Origin: Clostridia bacterium
Lineage (GTDB): Bacteria > Bacillota_A > Clostridia > Oscillospirales > CAG-272
Direction: 5' to 3'
Length of the DNA stretch: 14,075 bases
NCBI GenBank assembly: GCA_017472105.1
Contig: JAFUQY010000177.1
Span: 1-14,075, forward strand
The notes under the pieces are model-generated. The model saw only the letters and a program-made list of their open reading frames with translations. It did not search any database and was not told where the DNA came from. This document shows, one piece after another, positions 7,460 to 14,029 of the stretch (position 1 is the stretch's first letter; each line of letters opens with the position of its first letter). The position numbers and the translations under genes were made by a program.

Positions 7460-9004
7460 TCACACGCTCAGCGCGTCAAGGAGCATCCGCTTCGCTTCGG
7501 TGAATTTCGCGACGTCATATTCCACATCGCGGAAGGAACGGAAGACCATGCCGCAGATTTCGTCGGCTTTTGCTTTGTCACACTTTGCAAGTTCGCAGAG
7601 AAGCTCGTATTCCTCGGCACTTTCGCGCTCCGCTTCCAGTCGGATGGACATCCACGGCTCGCCCTGTCCGGGATAGATCACGTGCGTATCACCTGCGGGA
7701 AGGTAGCATACGGAGTCCGCGTTGTGATGCTCGGGGCAGTTCTGCGTGAACGGATCCTGACCGGGCTGATAGCAGTTTGACGCCCAGTGGAGGAATCCGG
7801 TGAGGTTGTATTTGTAGTTGCCCCAGTGGAGATACCGCGTGGAGAGGAGCGGGTAGTCCATGAAGCGGTTGATGTAGCCGGGTTCACGCGGTCCGCAGCA
7901 GACGTAGTGCCAGATTTCGTCCCCGGCAGCGCGCAGGGTTTCCAACTCCGCCATGTGACGGTCGTATTCCGCGTTCAGAGGCACCCAGATGTCGAGCGCG
8001 CCGTGCAGATTGCCGTAGGACATGGCGTCGATGAGGCGGATTTCCGGGAAAATCTTGCGCACCAGACCGCACAGCGCACGGAATTCGGTGCAGTTGGCTC
8101 CGTTCGGCTCGTCGGCAATGCCCATCACGAATCTGTCAAGCCAGCCGTGCTCGATCAGAACCTCGCGCAGTGCGGGCAGATACTGGGTCAGGTAGCAGTA
8201 GCCCTCGTAGGACATCGCGGGAATCTCGCCGTTTATGAGAATCGTGGATTCGCTCCAGCTTCTTCTCCAGCCGACGGACGGCGCGTTGAAGTACCGCATG
8301 CCCGCCTTCTCGTACCGCTTCACCTGCTCGATGAACGGCGCGAAGTCGAATTCCCACTTGTTTTCGCCGACTTTTTTCCGACCGATGCCGCCGGTGTACA
8401 TCATGTTCTGATGCATACGCCGGAGCATGGCGAGGTATTTTTCCTCGAGCGCGAAGTATTCGTCCGAGTACAGCTCGACGCCGTGGTATTTTGCGCACGT
8501 TCCGGCGTTGTAGCCGACGATCATTTTCATCGTTTCCCCGGGCAGAACGGCTTTGTAGATTTTCAGCTGCATCGGGATCACATTGCCGTCCACGGTCACG
8601 GATGCGGCGTAGTCCCCCGGCTTGGCATCGCGGTCGACTTTCACGGAGATGTAAAGTCCGCCGACGCCGTCTGTGAGCGTGACTGTGCCGTCATAGGGAC
8701 GCAGGCAGTCGTAGAGCCAGTACGGTGCGGCGCGTTCGGGATAGTGCGGGGCATACTGCTCGGGAGAAATGTTGTGATTCCTCTCGACCTGCACGGGAAC
8801 GAGGGTGTAGATCTCGGGTACCGCTCCTGCCGGAAGACCGTCAACGGAAACGGAAACTTCAACGGAAGCGCAGTCCGCGAGAAGGAGCTGGAACGACGCA
8901 TACCCGCCGCGCGCGGAAAACACATCGATCGTCTTCGATGCCGACGGATAGTCCCATACATCCGGGTACGTGAACTCCGCCGATGAAATGACGCTGTACT
9001 TCAT
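7460..9004 (-). CDS. DUF4091 / GH123-like glycoside hydrolase
   Basis: This 514-residue protein has a beta-rich N-terminal half (about 1-150) and a barrel-like second half. The strand VMGIADEPNG holds Asp298-Glu299, matching the adjacent Asp/Glu pair that acts by substrate assistance in GH123 beta-N-acetylgalactosaminidases. The C-terminal part (LSTRYLHWGNYKYNLTGFLHW at 387-407 in pieces, then GDTHVIYPG, then SIRLEAERESAEEYELL) matches the DUF4091 domain. There is no signal peptide. AGGAGG ends about five bases before the ATG at 9004. It is the first gene of an operon with GH16. A consensus promoter sits about 490 bases upstream, beyond a long inverted repeat. The N-acetylhexosaminidase role is plausible, but many DUF4091 proteins have unknown substrates. 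Confidence 0.85.
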   Translation of the reverse strand: MKYSVISSAEFTYPDVWDYPSASKTIDVFSARGGYASFQLLLADCASVEVSVSVDGLPAGAVPEIYTLVPVQVERNHNISPEQYAPHYPERAAPYWLYDCLRPYDGTVTLTDGVGGLYISVKVDRDAKPGDYAASVTVDGNVIPMQLKIYKAVLPGETMKMIVGYNAGTCAKYHGVELYSDEYFALEEKYLAMLRRMHQNMMYTGGIGRKKVGENKWEFDFAPFIEQVKRYEKAGMRYFNAPSVGWRRSWSESTILINGEIPAMSYEGYCYLTQYLPALREVLIEHGWLDRFVMGIADEPNGANCTEFRALCGLVRKIFPEIRLIDAMSYGNLHGALDIWVPLNAEYDRHMAELETLRAAGDEIWHYVCCGPREPGYINRFMDYPLLSTRYLHWGNYKYNLTGFLHWASNCYQPGQDPFTQNCPEHHNADSVCYLPAGDTHVIYPGQGEPWMSIRLEAERESAEEYELLCELAKCDKAKADEICGMVFRSFRDVEYDVAKFTEAKRMLLDALSV

Positions 9005-9069
9005 GATGACCTCCTGTGGTTGTAGAATCTGTGAAATTTAAAATTTACGATATTGGAAAACTATGCTGT

Positions 9070-9436
9070 ATGTCAGCCAGCTGAACGATCGATCCTGTCA
9101 TTCAGAGGGCGAAACTCACTGGCAGTTATAGCCGTACATTGTGCCCGAAGAATCTGTGCATGTCCTGCTCAGGTTGCCTGATGTCCGTGGTATTCTCTGC
9201 TATTCAGGTGAAGGTTACTCACGAACAATTCCAGCGCAGAGTCTGCACGAATATTGCATGATAAAACCGTACATTATGGCAAAATGAGTACCCTTCAGCT
9301 GAACAATCAGAATAACCACGGACATGTCACGATCTGATCAGGGCATGAAAAGATTCTTCGTGAGGGATATTGGGCTTTGGATTCAAGGATAGCCCGCCCT
9401 CTGAATGACAGAAACGGACGTTGGTCCGGCTGACAT
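9070..9436. repeat. Gap-free long inverted repeat (MITE-like), centre near 9253
   Basis: Two arms of about 150 bases (9071-9221 and 9285-9435) are reverse complements without a single insertion or deletion: every paired position sums to 18506. By hand count about 100 of 150 positions match. Perfect blocks are 9071-9079 with 9427-9435, 9095-9111 with 9395-9411, 9146-9155 with 9351-9360, and 9181-9191 with 9315-9325. The inner block 9203-9221 with 9285-9303 has two mismatches. About 63 bases at the centre do not pair. Motifs CTGTCATTCAGAGGGCG and CGAAGAATCT resemble an intergenic repeat I recall as common in gut bacteria (GTCATTCTGAG then CGAAGAATCT). Substitutions that would be G-U in either transcript strand are about equally frequent, which favours an aged DNA palindrome over an RNA under strand-specific selection. 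Confidence 0.85.
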
Positions 9437-9492
9437 CAGGTGTACGTGATAATAAAGATCATTGACAGAATTTCGGTTTCATCTTTGGCATC

Positions 9493-9521
9493 ATTGTAGC
9501 AAAATCCGGCGGGATTGTCAA
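9493..9521 (-). promoter_or_regulatory. Consensus promoter of the DUF4091-GH16 operon
   Basis: On the minus strand a perfect TTGACA (complement of 9516-9521) and TACAAT (complement of 9493-9498) are 17 bases apart. No other strong promoter is visible before the 9004 start. The message would start near 9486 and have an untranslated leader of about 480 bases containing the long inverted repeat. Confidence 0.75.
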
Positions 9522-9640
9522 TATTTTTTGGCATAAATTTCATGGCTCCCGATCTTTTTGGGATCTCCCGTTCGCGGCAGCACGTTTCCGCAGTTCATGG
9601 ATCGTACACAAAAAAACTAAAAATTCCTAACATGTTTTTA

Positions 9641-9669
9641 TTGTTTCGGAAACATCGGTGTTGTATGAT
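9641..9669 (+). promoter_or_regulatory. Promoter of the GT4 gene with an overlapping palindrome
   Basis: TTGTTT at 9641-9646 and TATGAT at 9664-9669 are 17 bases apart, giving a leader of about 25 bases. The palindrome TGTTTC-G-GAAACA at 9642-9654 overlaps the -35 box and is a candidate operator. Confidence 0.6.
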
Positions 9670-9699
9670 AATACCATATCGAAAAAGGAAGGAACCGGC

Positions 9700-10851
9700 A
9701 TGAAAATTCTTATCACAACCGATCTGTTTACCACGGCAACCAACGGTGTTGTGACGTCCGTGCGGAATCTCTGGGACGAGCTGAAAAAACGGGGACACGA
9801 CGTGCGCATCCTGACGCTGTCGGACAGAATGAAGAGCTGCCGCGACGGGGACGTGTACTACATCCGGTCGGTTTCGCTCGAAGCGGTGTATCCCAACGTG
9901 CGCATGCCGACCTCCTACCGCCACCACCTCATCCGCGAGCTGATCGATTGGAAACCCGACGTGATCCACAGCCAGTGCGAATTTTTCAGCTTCCAGTTTG
10001 CCCTGCGCATCTCCAAGCTCACCGACGCACCGCTGATTCACACGTACCACACCCTCTACGAGCAGTATATCCCGTACGTGCTTCCCGCGAAGCGTCTGGG
10101 ACAGGATCTGGTGCGGATTCTCTCGCGCAAACGTCTGGAGAACGTCAGCCGTGTCATCGTGCCGTCGTACAAGGTCGAGGATACGCTTCTGGAATACGGG
10201 CTGTACAACACCATCTGCGTCGTGCCCAGCGGAATCAGCCTCGATCAGCACAGACGCCGCATCACACCGGAACAGCGGTCGGAAAAACGCCTCTCACTCG
10301 GCATCGGGGAAGAGAAGACGGTGTTCCTCAACCTCGGACGGCTCGGGACGGAGAAAAATCTCGATGAGCTGATGCGGTATTTCGCAAACGCCGCGCGGAT
10401 CCGGGACGATATTGTGTTCCTCCTCGTCGGAGACGGCCCGGCACGGAGTCAGCTTGAAAAACAGGCGGAAGAGCTCGGCGTGCGTGACCGCGTTACCTTC
10501 ACGGGCATGGTCAGACCGGACGAGGTGCACGAATACTACCAGCTCGGCGACGTGTTCATCAGCGCATCCACGAGCGAAACGCAGGGACTCACCTACGTCG
10601 AAGCCGCCGCAAACGGACTCCCGCTCCTGTGCCGATGCGATCTGTGCCTCACGGGCGTGCTTCTCCCCGGCGAAAACGGACTGGAATTTACAAATGAAGA
10701 CGAATTTGCACAGGGCGTGAAGTGCATGGCGGATGACCGGGACTGGCGGAAAAAGGCGGGAAAACGAAGCGAAGAAATCGCCGCCGGATTTGACAAAAGC
10801 GCATTCGCCGACGCGATGGAGTCGATCTACCGCACGGTCACGGGACTGTAA
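9700..10851 (+). CDS. Family 4 glycosyltransferase (glycolipid glucosyltransferase-like)
   Basis: This 383-residue protein is a GT-B fold retaining transferase. The N-terminal half begins MKILITTDLF and has TNGVVTSVRNLWDELKKRGHDV (14-35 in parts), the acceptor-side glycine-rich loop. DVIHSQ (87-92) and HTYHTLYEQYIPY (114-126) resemble diacylglycerol glucosyltransferases. The C-terminal half has NLGRLGTEKN (211-220) and VGDGPARSQLE, then the donor-site EX7E motif SETQGLTYVE with Glu293 and Glu301. It probably transfers a sugar from a nucleotide donor to a membrane lipid at the inner membrane face; the exact acceptor is inferred only. The start at 9700 has AAGGAAGG upstream; an earlier in-frame start at 9658 would overlap the promoter. 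It stands alone and is followed by a strong terminator. Confidence 0.9.
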   Translation: MKILITTDLFTTATNGVVTSVRNLWDELKKRGHDVRILTLSDRMKSCRDGDVYYIRSVSLEAVYPNVRMPTSYRHHLIRELIDWKPDVIHSQCEFFSFQFALRISKLTDAPLIHTYHTLYEQYIPYVLPAKRLGQDLVRILSRKRLENVSRVIVPSYKVEDTLLEYGLYNTICVVPSGISLDQHRRRITPEQRSEKRLSLGIGEEKTVFLNLGRLGTEKNLDELMRYFANAARIRDDIVFLLVGDGPARSQLEKQAEELGVRDRVTFTGMVRPDEVHEYYQLGDVFISASTSETQGLTYVEAAANGLPLLCRCDLCLTGVLLPGENGLEFTNEDEFAQGVKCMADDRDWRKKAGKRSEEIAAGFDKSAFADAMESIYRTVTGL

Positions 10852-10854
10852 ACA

Positions 10855-10902
10855 CAAAAAAACGGAAGAATCCTTGAGTGGAAACTTCCGTTTTGTTTTT
10901 TT
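10855..10902. terminator. Bidirectional terminator after the GT4 gene
   Basis: AAAACGGAAG at 10859-10868 pairs perfectly with CTTCCGTTTT at 10885-10894 and is followed by a T-rich tail to 10902. An A run before the stem gives a T run on the minus strand as well. It is the first intrinsic terminator I see for the minus-strand solute-binding protein message, which would then carry the tandem repeats in its 3' untranslated region. Confidence 0.85.
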
Positions 10903-10928
10903 GTCAGGTGTTATCAACGAACTCTGTC

Positions 10929-11296
10929 GGCAAAGCATCCGTACAGACTGCACGCCAACAGAAGCTCGGGAACGTGATCCGTGTATGTCAGGTAAGACTC
11001 ACGCATTCATGCATCAAAACCTTGGAGCTTCGGAGACTGCCTCTCCCATTCAGCCGGAGCATATCGCTGTTGGCAAAGCATCCGTACAGACTGCACGCCA
11101 ACAGAAGCTCGTGAACGTGATCCGTGCATGTCGGGTTAAGATTAATGGAAAAATTGTCCATCAAAACCTTGGAGCTTCGGAGACTGCCTCTCCCATTCAG
11201 CCGGAGCGTATCGCTGTTGGCAAAGCATCCGTACAGACTGCACGCCAACAGAAGCTCGGGAACGTGATCCGTGCACGTCGGGTTAAGACTAATGGA
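10929..11296. repeat. Tandem repeat, about 2.5 copies of a ~145-base unit
   Basis: The segment beginning GGCAAAGCATCCGTACAGAC recurs at 10929, 11072 and 11219 (spacings 143 and 147 bases). A second segment beginning ATCAAAACCTTGGAGCTTCG occurs twice between them. Copies are nearly identical except near GTGATCCGTG and the following variable stretch. Each unit holds an inverted pair CTGTTGGC/GCCAACAG with a 22-base loop (11067-11074 with 11097-11104, and 11214-11221 with 11244-11251; imperfect in the first copy) and a short GGAGA/TCTCC hairpin. The array ends ten bases from the stop of the solute-binding protein gene. Weakly repetitive open frames cross it on both strands, but I see no start signals for them. 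I recall similar peptide repeats being annotated in gut Clostridia, which suggests a dispersed intergenic element. Confidence 0.9.
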
Positions 11297-11305
11297 ACAT
11301 CACGT

Positions 11306-12823
11306 TCATTCGTCCATGAATACCTTTTCGAGAACCTTGACAACCTTCTTGTTCAGGGACTTTTCGGTCTTCTTGAACTTGGACGCGATGTTGGCGGTGT
11401 TGTTGATAACCATATCGCGGAGCATGTAGGGAAGGCTGTTGAATTCGGTACCGAACTGGAAGGTGAAGTCGAGCTTACGGCCTGCCATGATGAGGTCGAT
11501 GATCTGCGCGGTGGTGGGTTCAGCGGAGTAACGGCTCTTGAGTGCCTGGTCGTAGTATGCGGGATATACATACTTGTAGGATTCAGCACACATCGCTTCG
11601 TAGAGCGTACCGATGAAGGAACCGTCTTCTTCGGGCATGGTCAGCGGAACTGCGAATACAGTGAACTGGTCCCATGCGTTGGTGTAGTAGCCTTCCTGAG
11701 CTTCATCGAGCTTCGGGAGCGGGAGAATGCCGTAGGTGTCTTCCATTTCGGTGAGGGACTCGGTGGTTTCGCCGAAGTAGAGCTGGGTCATCGCGATCTT
11801 GCCCTGTGCGAAGTGAGCGGGAATGTCTCTCCAGGAGGCGGAAACCTTGTCAAAGAGAGCGCCTTCGGTTTCGTGGTAGAGCTTGTTGACCTTTTCGACA
11901 GCGGCGATGGTCTTTTCGCTGAACAGGTCGATGGTGAATTCATCCGGAGGATTGATGATGGTCAGGGTGGGCAGGTCAAGTGCGCCGAGCCATACGTCGT
12001 GGGTGTTTACGCCGGTCGCGGTGACAGCGTAGCCGTGGAGGTCTTCGGGGTCGTGCGTACCGTCACCGTTGGTGTCTTCGTAGATGCCCGCAACGATTTC
12101 GGTGAACTTGTCGATGGTCCACTTGCCTTCGAATACGAGATTGTACAGGTCTTCGGAGGTGTATCCGTAGTTTTCCATGATCTCGTAGTTGAAGAACATA
12201 CCGTAGGTGTAGAGCAGGGTGGAGATGGAAAGGTCGGAGTTATCGGTGTAGCGCTTGTTGTTGATGGTGGAGCCGCTGTTTGCAAGCTCGTTGTGCCACG
12301 GCTTGTCGGGATTGTAAACGGGAATGTCGAACCAGTTGTAGAGAACCTTCGCGGTGATCGGGATTTCAGCCTCGAAGTTGATGAAGCCGAGCATGTCGTA
12401 AGCCGTGATGCCCGCGGTAACTGCGGTTACGACTTCGCTGTAAGGAGAAGCAACGACAACTGCCTCGATCTTGGTGTCAAAGCGGTCTTCGATTCTCTGG
12501 TTTCTTTCGAAAACTTCGTCGTTGGTGCCTTCACCGGTCAGTTCCTCGGAGCGGATTTCGTATTCCTTGGAGGCATCGGTACCCATCCGGAAGGAACGTC
12601 CGTCATAGGAAACGTCGGGAAGATCGTCGGGAATCTGCTGGCGGAGCTCCGCTGCGGTCAGTTCCTTTTCGGGGTCGGCTTCTCCGGTGGTTTCCACGGC
12701 TGCGGAAGTGTCGGCACCGGCGGATTTGGTTTCGTCCGCATTCGCGCTGTTGTCGGAACAGGAGATGAATGCGGAGGAAGTCATGAGCAGTGCGAGAAGC
12801 AGGGAAATCAGTCTCTTGTTCAT
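11306..12823 (-). CDS. Lipoprotein extracellular solute-binding protein (ABC importer, sugar type)
   Basis: This 505-residue protein should capture a solute outside the membrane and hand it to an ABC permease. It starts with a lipoprotein signal: MNKR, a hydrophobic stretch LISLLLALLM, and the box FISC with Cys22 as lipid anchor. A low-complexity Asp/Glu/Thr/Ala linker follows (about 23-65). The mature part resembles family 1 solute-binding proteins, with a conserved-looking WTIDKFTEIVAGIYEDTNGDG stretch (split) and GKIAMTQLYFGE near the middle. Such proteins usually bind oligosaccharides. No permease or ATPase gene lies within the window, so it is an orphan here. The ATG at 12823 is chosen because AAAGGAG lies eight to nine bases upstream and the signal peptide begins there; a longer frame would add 11 residues from the leader. 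Confidence 0.88.
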   Translation of the reverse strand: MNKRLISLLLALLMTSSAFISCSDNSANADETKSAGADTSAAVETTGEADPEKELTAAELRQQIPDDLPDVSYDGRSFRMGTDASKEYEIRSEELTGEGTNDEVFERNQRIEDRFDTKIEAVVVASPYSEVVTAVTAGITAYDMLGFINFEAEIPITAKVLYNWFDIPVYNPDKPWHNELANSGSTINNKRYTDNSDLSISTLLYTYGMFFNYEIMENYGYTSEDLYNLVFEGKWTIDKFTEIVAGIYEDTNGDGTHDPEDLHGYAVTATGVNTHDVWLGALDLPTLTIINPPDEFTIDLFSEKTIAAVEKVNKLYHETEGALFDKVSASWRDIPAHFAQGKIAMTQLYFGETTESLTEMEDTYGILPLPKLDEAQEGYYTNAWDQFTVFAVPLTMPEEDGSFIGTLYEAMCAESYKYVYPAYYDQALKSRYSAEPTTAQIIDLIMAGRKLDFTFQFGTEFNSLPYMLRDMVINNTANIASKFKKTEKSLNKKVVKVLEKVFMDE

Positions 12824-12857
12824 AGAATTACTCCTTTGCGGGTTGTAAAAGTCCATA

Positions 12858-12872
12858 ATTAGCTAAGCTAAT
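12858..12872. promoter_or_regulatory. Palindromic operator candidate over the solute-binding protein start site
   Basis: ATTAGCT-A-AGCTAAT is a perfect 15-base palindrome with seven-base arms. It overlaps the last two bases of the -10 box and covers the expected transcription start, a classic position for a repressor. No regulator gene is visible in the window. Confidence 0.5.
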
Positions 12873-12899
12873 CTTAACATATTTTTGCACGGATTGCAA
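12871..12899 (-). promoter_or_regulatory. Promoter of the solute-binding protein gene
   Basis: On the minus strand TTGCAA (complement of 12894-12899) and TAAGAT (complement of 12871-12876) are 17 bases apart, with an extended TGT directly before the -10. The leader is about 40 bases. Confidence 0.7.
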
Positions 12900-12940
12900 G
12901 AATCAAAATCTTACAATATTCCCGCGTCTGATTTGTGCAG

Positions 12941-12982
12941 AAAAACGAAAGCCGCACTCCCGACCGGGGAAAATGCAGCTTT
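12941..12982 (-). terminator. Terminator after the five-helix membrane protein gene
   Basis: Read on the minus strand, AAAGCTGCA (complement of 12974-12982) pairs with TGCGGCTTT (complement of 12948-12956), nine pairs with one G-U, and a short CCC/GGG inside the loop. TTTCGTTTTT follows. It lies just past the stop at 12990, and just before the solute-binding protein promoter. Confidence 0.75.
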
Positions 12983-12989
12983 TGCGGTC

Positions 12990-13601
12990 TTATTTTTTGA
13001 TCGAACCGTTCTTTTTCGGATCCTTTTTTGCATCGGTGGTCTGCGCGTTCTTCGGCTGCTTCAGCTCAAACGCGGAGAGCAGACGCACGTTGTGAAGCCC
13101 GAGGATGTATCCGCCTGCGGTCACGAGGATGGCGGGGAAGATCACGAGCAGATGGATGATGGGATTGCGCGGTGCAAAATACGCCACGATGCCGGCGTAC
13201 ATGCCTTCCCAGAGCAGGGCGAGGGCGCGTCCGACGGTGTCAAGGGTGCCCGCCCATGCCAGATCGTGCTTGAAGGGATGCGCGATGAGGATGACGAGTG
13301 CGATGAGGATGTTCGGGATGTTCGCACAGAGCGAGATCCACAGACCGGTGAGGGGCTTTTTCTGCGCACGGCCTGCGTCAACGCGGATTCTGTCCGAGCC
13401 GCCGCGTTCCCAGATGACATTGTAGACGAGGAAGAGGTAGAACAGGGTGGCAAAGCAGCTGGAGAAGAGCATGAGCCAGTCGCGCTGATCCTTCGCCGCA
13501 TAGGATGCCGCCACGAGCATGATACCAAAAAACGTCGAACCGAACTGGTTCAAGAGGATTTTCGATATGATTTTCGAGTTTTCACTCCAGAATTCTTTCA
13601 T
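12990..13601 (-). CDS. Unrecognised membrane protein with about five helices
   Basis: I do not recognise a family for this 203-residue protein. Hydrophobic segments lie near residues 20-36, 43-64, 87-107, 123-143 and 148-169. Between the second and third is a basic and acidic loop WERGGSDRIRVDAGRAQKK (64-82). The tail (178-203) is Lys-rich and polar (KKDPKKNG), so by the positive-inside tendency both it and the 65-85 loop may be cytoplasmic, which fits two helices after residue 85 only if one of the later segments does not span; topology is therefore uncertain. The start at 13601 is chosen for GGAG eight bases upstream; a longer frame to 13646 adds 15 residues with no site before it. The gene is monocistronic, with its own promoter and terminator. 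Similar proteins may be restricted to Clostridia, but I cannot test that. Confidence 0.75.
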   Translation of the reverse strand: MKEFWSENSKIISKILLNQFGSTFFGIMLVAASYAAKDQRDWLMLFSSCFATLFYLFLVYNVIWERGGSDRIRVDAGRAQKKPLTGLWISLCANIPNILIALVILIAHPFKHDLAWAGTLDTVGRALALLWEGMYAGIVAYFAPRNPIIHLLVIFPAILVTAGGYILGLHNVRLLSAFELKQPKNAQTTDAKKDPKKNGSIKK

Positions 13602-13630
13602 AAAAGGGACTCCATGGGGGATGTGATGCA

Positions 13631-13643
13631 CGGGTAAAACCCG
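13631..13643 (-). other. Small hairpin in the leader of the membrane protein gene
   Basis: CGGGT-AAA-ACCCG forms a five-pair stem with a three-base loop, about 30 bases before the start codon and just downstream of the promoter. It may protect the message end or affect expression; there is no T run, so it is not a terminator. Confidence 0.4.
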
Positions 13644-13650
13644 CAAGTAT

Positions 13651-13679
13651 ATTTTATCGGTTTTCCGCGAGAATTACAA
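13651..13679 (-). promoter_or_regulatory. Promoter of the five-helix membrane protein gene
   Basis: On the minus strand TTGTAA (complement of 13674-13679) and TAAAAT (complement of 13651-13656) are 17 bases apart. The start would be near 13644, giving a leader of about 43 bases. Confidence 0.65.
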
Positions 13680-13698
13680 GACTGTACGGCGAAAGTTT

Positions 13699-13737
13699 AC
13701 AAACTATCCATTAAAAGATTAAAGTTTGTTGTATAAT
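13699..13737 (+). promoter_or_regulatory. -10 element with flanking inverted repeat ahead of the right-hand gene
   Basis: A perfect TATAAT lies at 13732-13737, but only a poor -35 (TTAAAA at 13711-13716, 15-base spacing) is present. Upstream, ACAAACT (13699-13705) and AGTTTGT (13723-13729) form an inverted repeat around the -35 region, and AGTTT-AC-AAACT (13694-13705) is a second small palindrome. Together they suggest a promoter that needs, or is blocked by, a bound regulator. Confidence 0.4.
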
Positions 13738-13763
13738 AGAGTAAGAAGTAAAGGAGTGAACGG

Positions 13764-13832
13764 GTGAAGATGGGAAGGCGATACCGGGGTTCGGCGAAAC
13801 CTCCTGCGGCGCAGCTGCTTCAAGTTCCGTAG
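13764..13832 (+). other. Possible 22-codon short ORF ending at the MITE edge
   Basis: AGGAG at 13752-13756 is followed seven bases later by GTG at 13764, opening a basic 22-residue frame. Its TAG stop (13830-13832) lies inside the left end of the MITE. It could be a leader peptide, or the start of a gene cut by the insertion. Coding status is weak. Confidence 0.2.
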
Positions 13833-13942
13833 GGGACGGCGCCCTCGACGTCCCACGGCACAGTCCGTACAATATTGCAGCAGCCGATCCGATCATGACA
13901 GGTTAAACTGTTCGGCGGGACGTCTGGGAGCCGTCCCCTACG
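13828..13942. mobile_element. Miniature inverted-repeat element (MITE), 115 bases
   Basis: CGTAGGGGACGGC at 13828-13840 is the exact reverse complement of GCCGTCCCCTACG at 13930-13942. Further in, GACGTCCC (13847-13854) matches GGGACGTC (13917-13924), so the terminal inverted repeats are about 26-27 bases with one small difference in length. The inside is about 62 bases and carries no gene. GTAGGGG-type ends are, as I recall, common on non-autonomous elements in gut Clostridia. A clear target duplication is not visible. It lies between the TATAAT at 13732 and the gene starting at 14030. Confidence 0.8.
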
Positions 13943-14029
13943 ATTATAACGGATTGATTTTCCCGGGATGCATGCCACCCGTCACCGACAAAATCCTGCC
14001 ATAAATATACCACAACCGGAGTAACCACC

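Noticed and set aside
7787..8986. 399-codon plus-strand frame
   Set aside because: Antisense to the DUF4091 gene, with no domain, start site or promoter.
9005..9486. Riboswitch in the long leader
   Set aside because: I recognise no known riboswitch core. The symmetry is explained by one large inverted repeat, and there is no terminator hairpin near the start codon.
10988..11248. 86-codon minus-strand frame with repeated peptide (SLYGCFANSD, then LRLNGRGSLRSSKVLM)
   Set aside because: The peptide repetition simply follows the DNA tandem repeat, with no ribosome site or promoter. Treated as repeat DNA, although such frames are often annotated as proteins.
10929..11296. CRISPR array
   Set aside because: Only two to three units with a ~145-base period; no 25-40 base repeats with unique spacers, and no cas genes.
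10733..12862. 709-codon open frame on the plus strand
   Set aside because: It overlaps the GT4 gene end, runs through a terminator and the tandem repeats, and is antisense to the lipoprotein binding protein. Its Gly/Val-rich translation is the usual mirror of a real gene.
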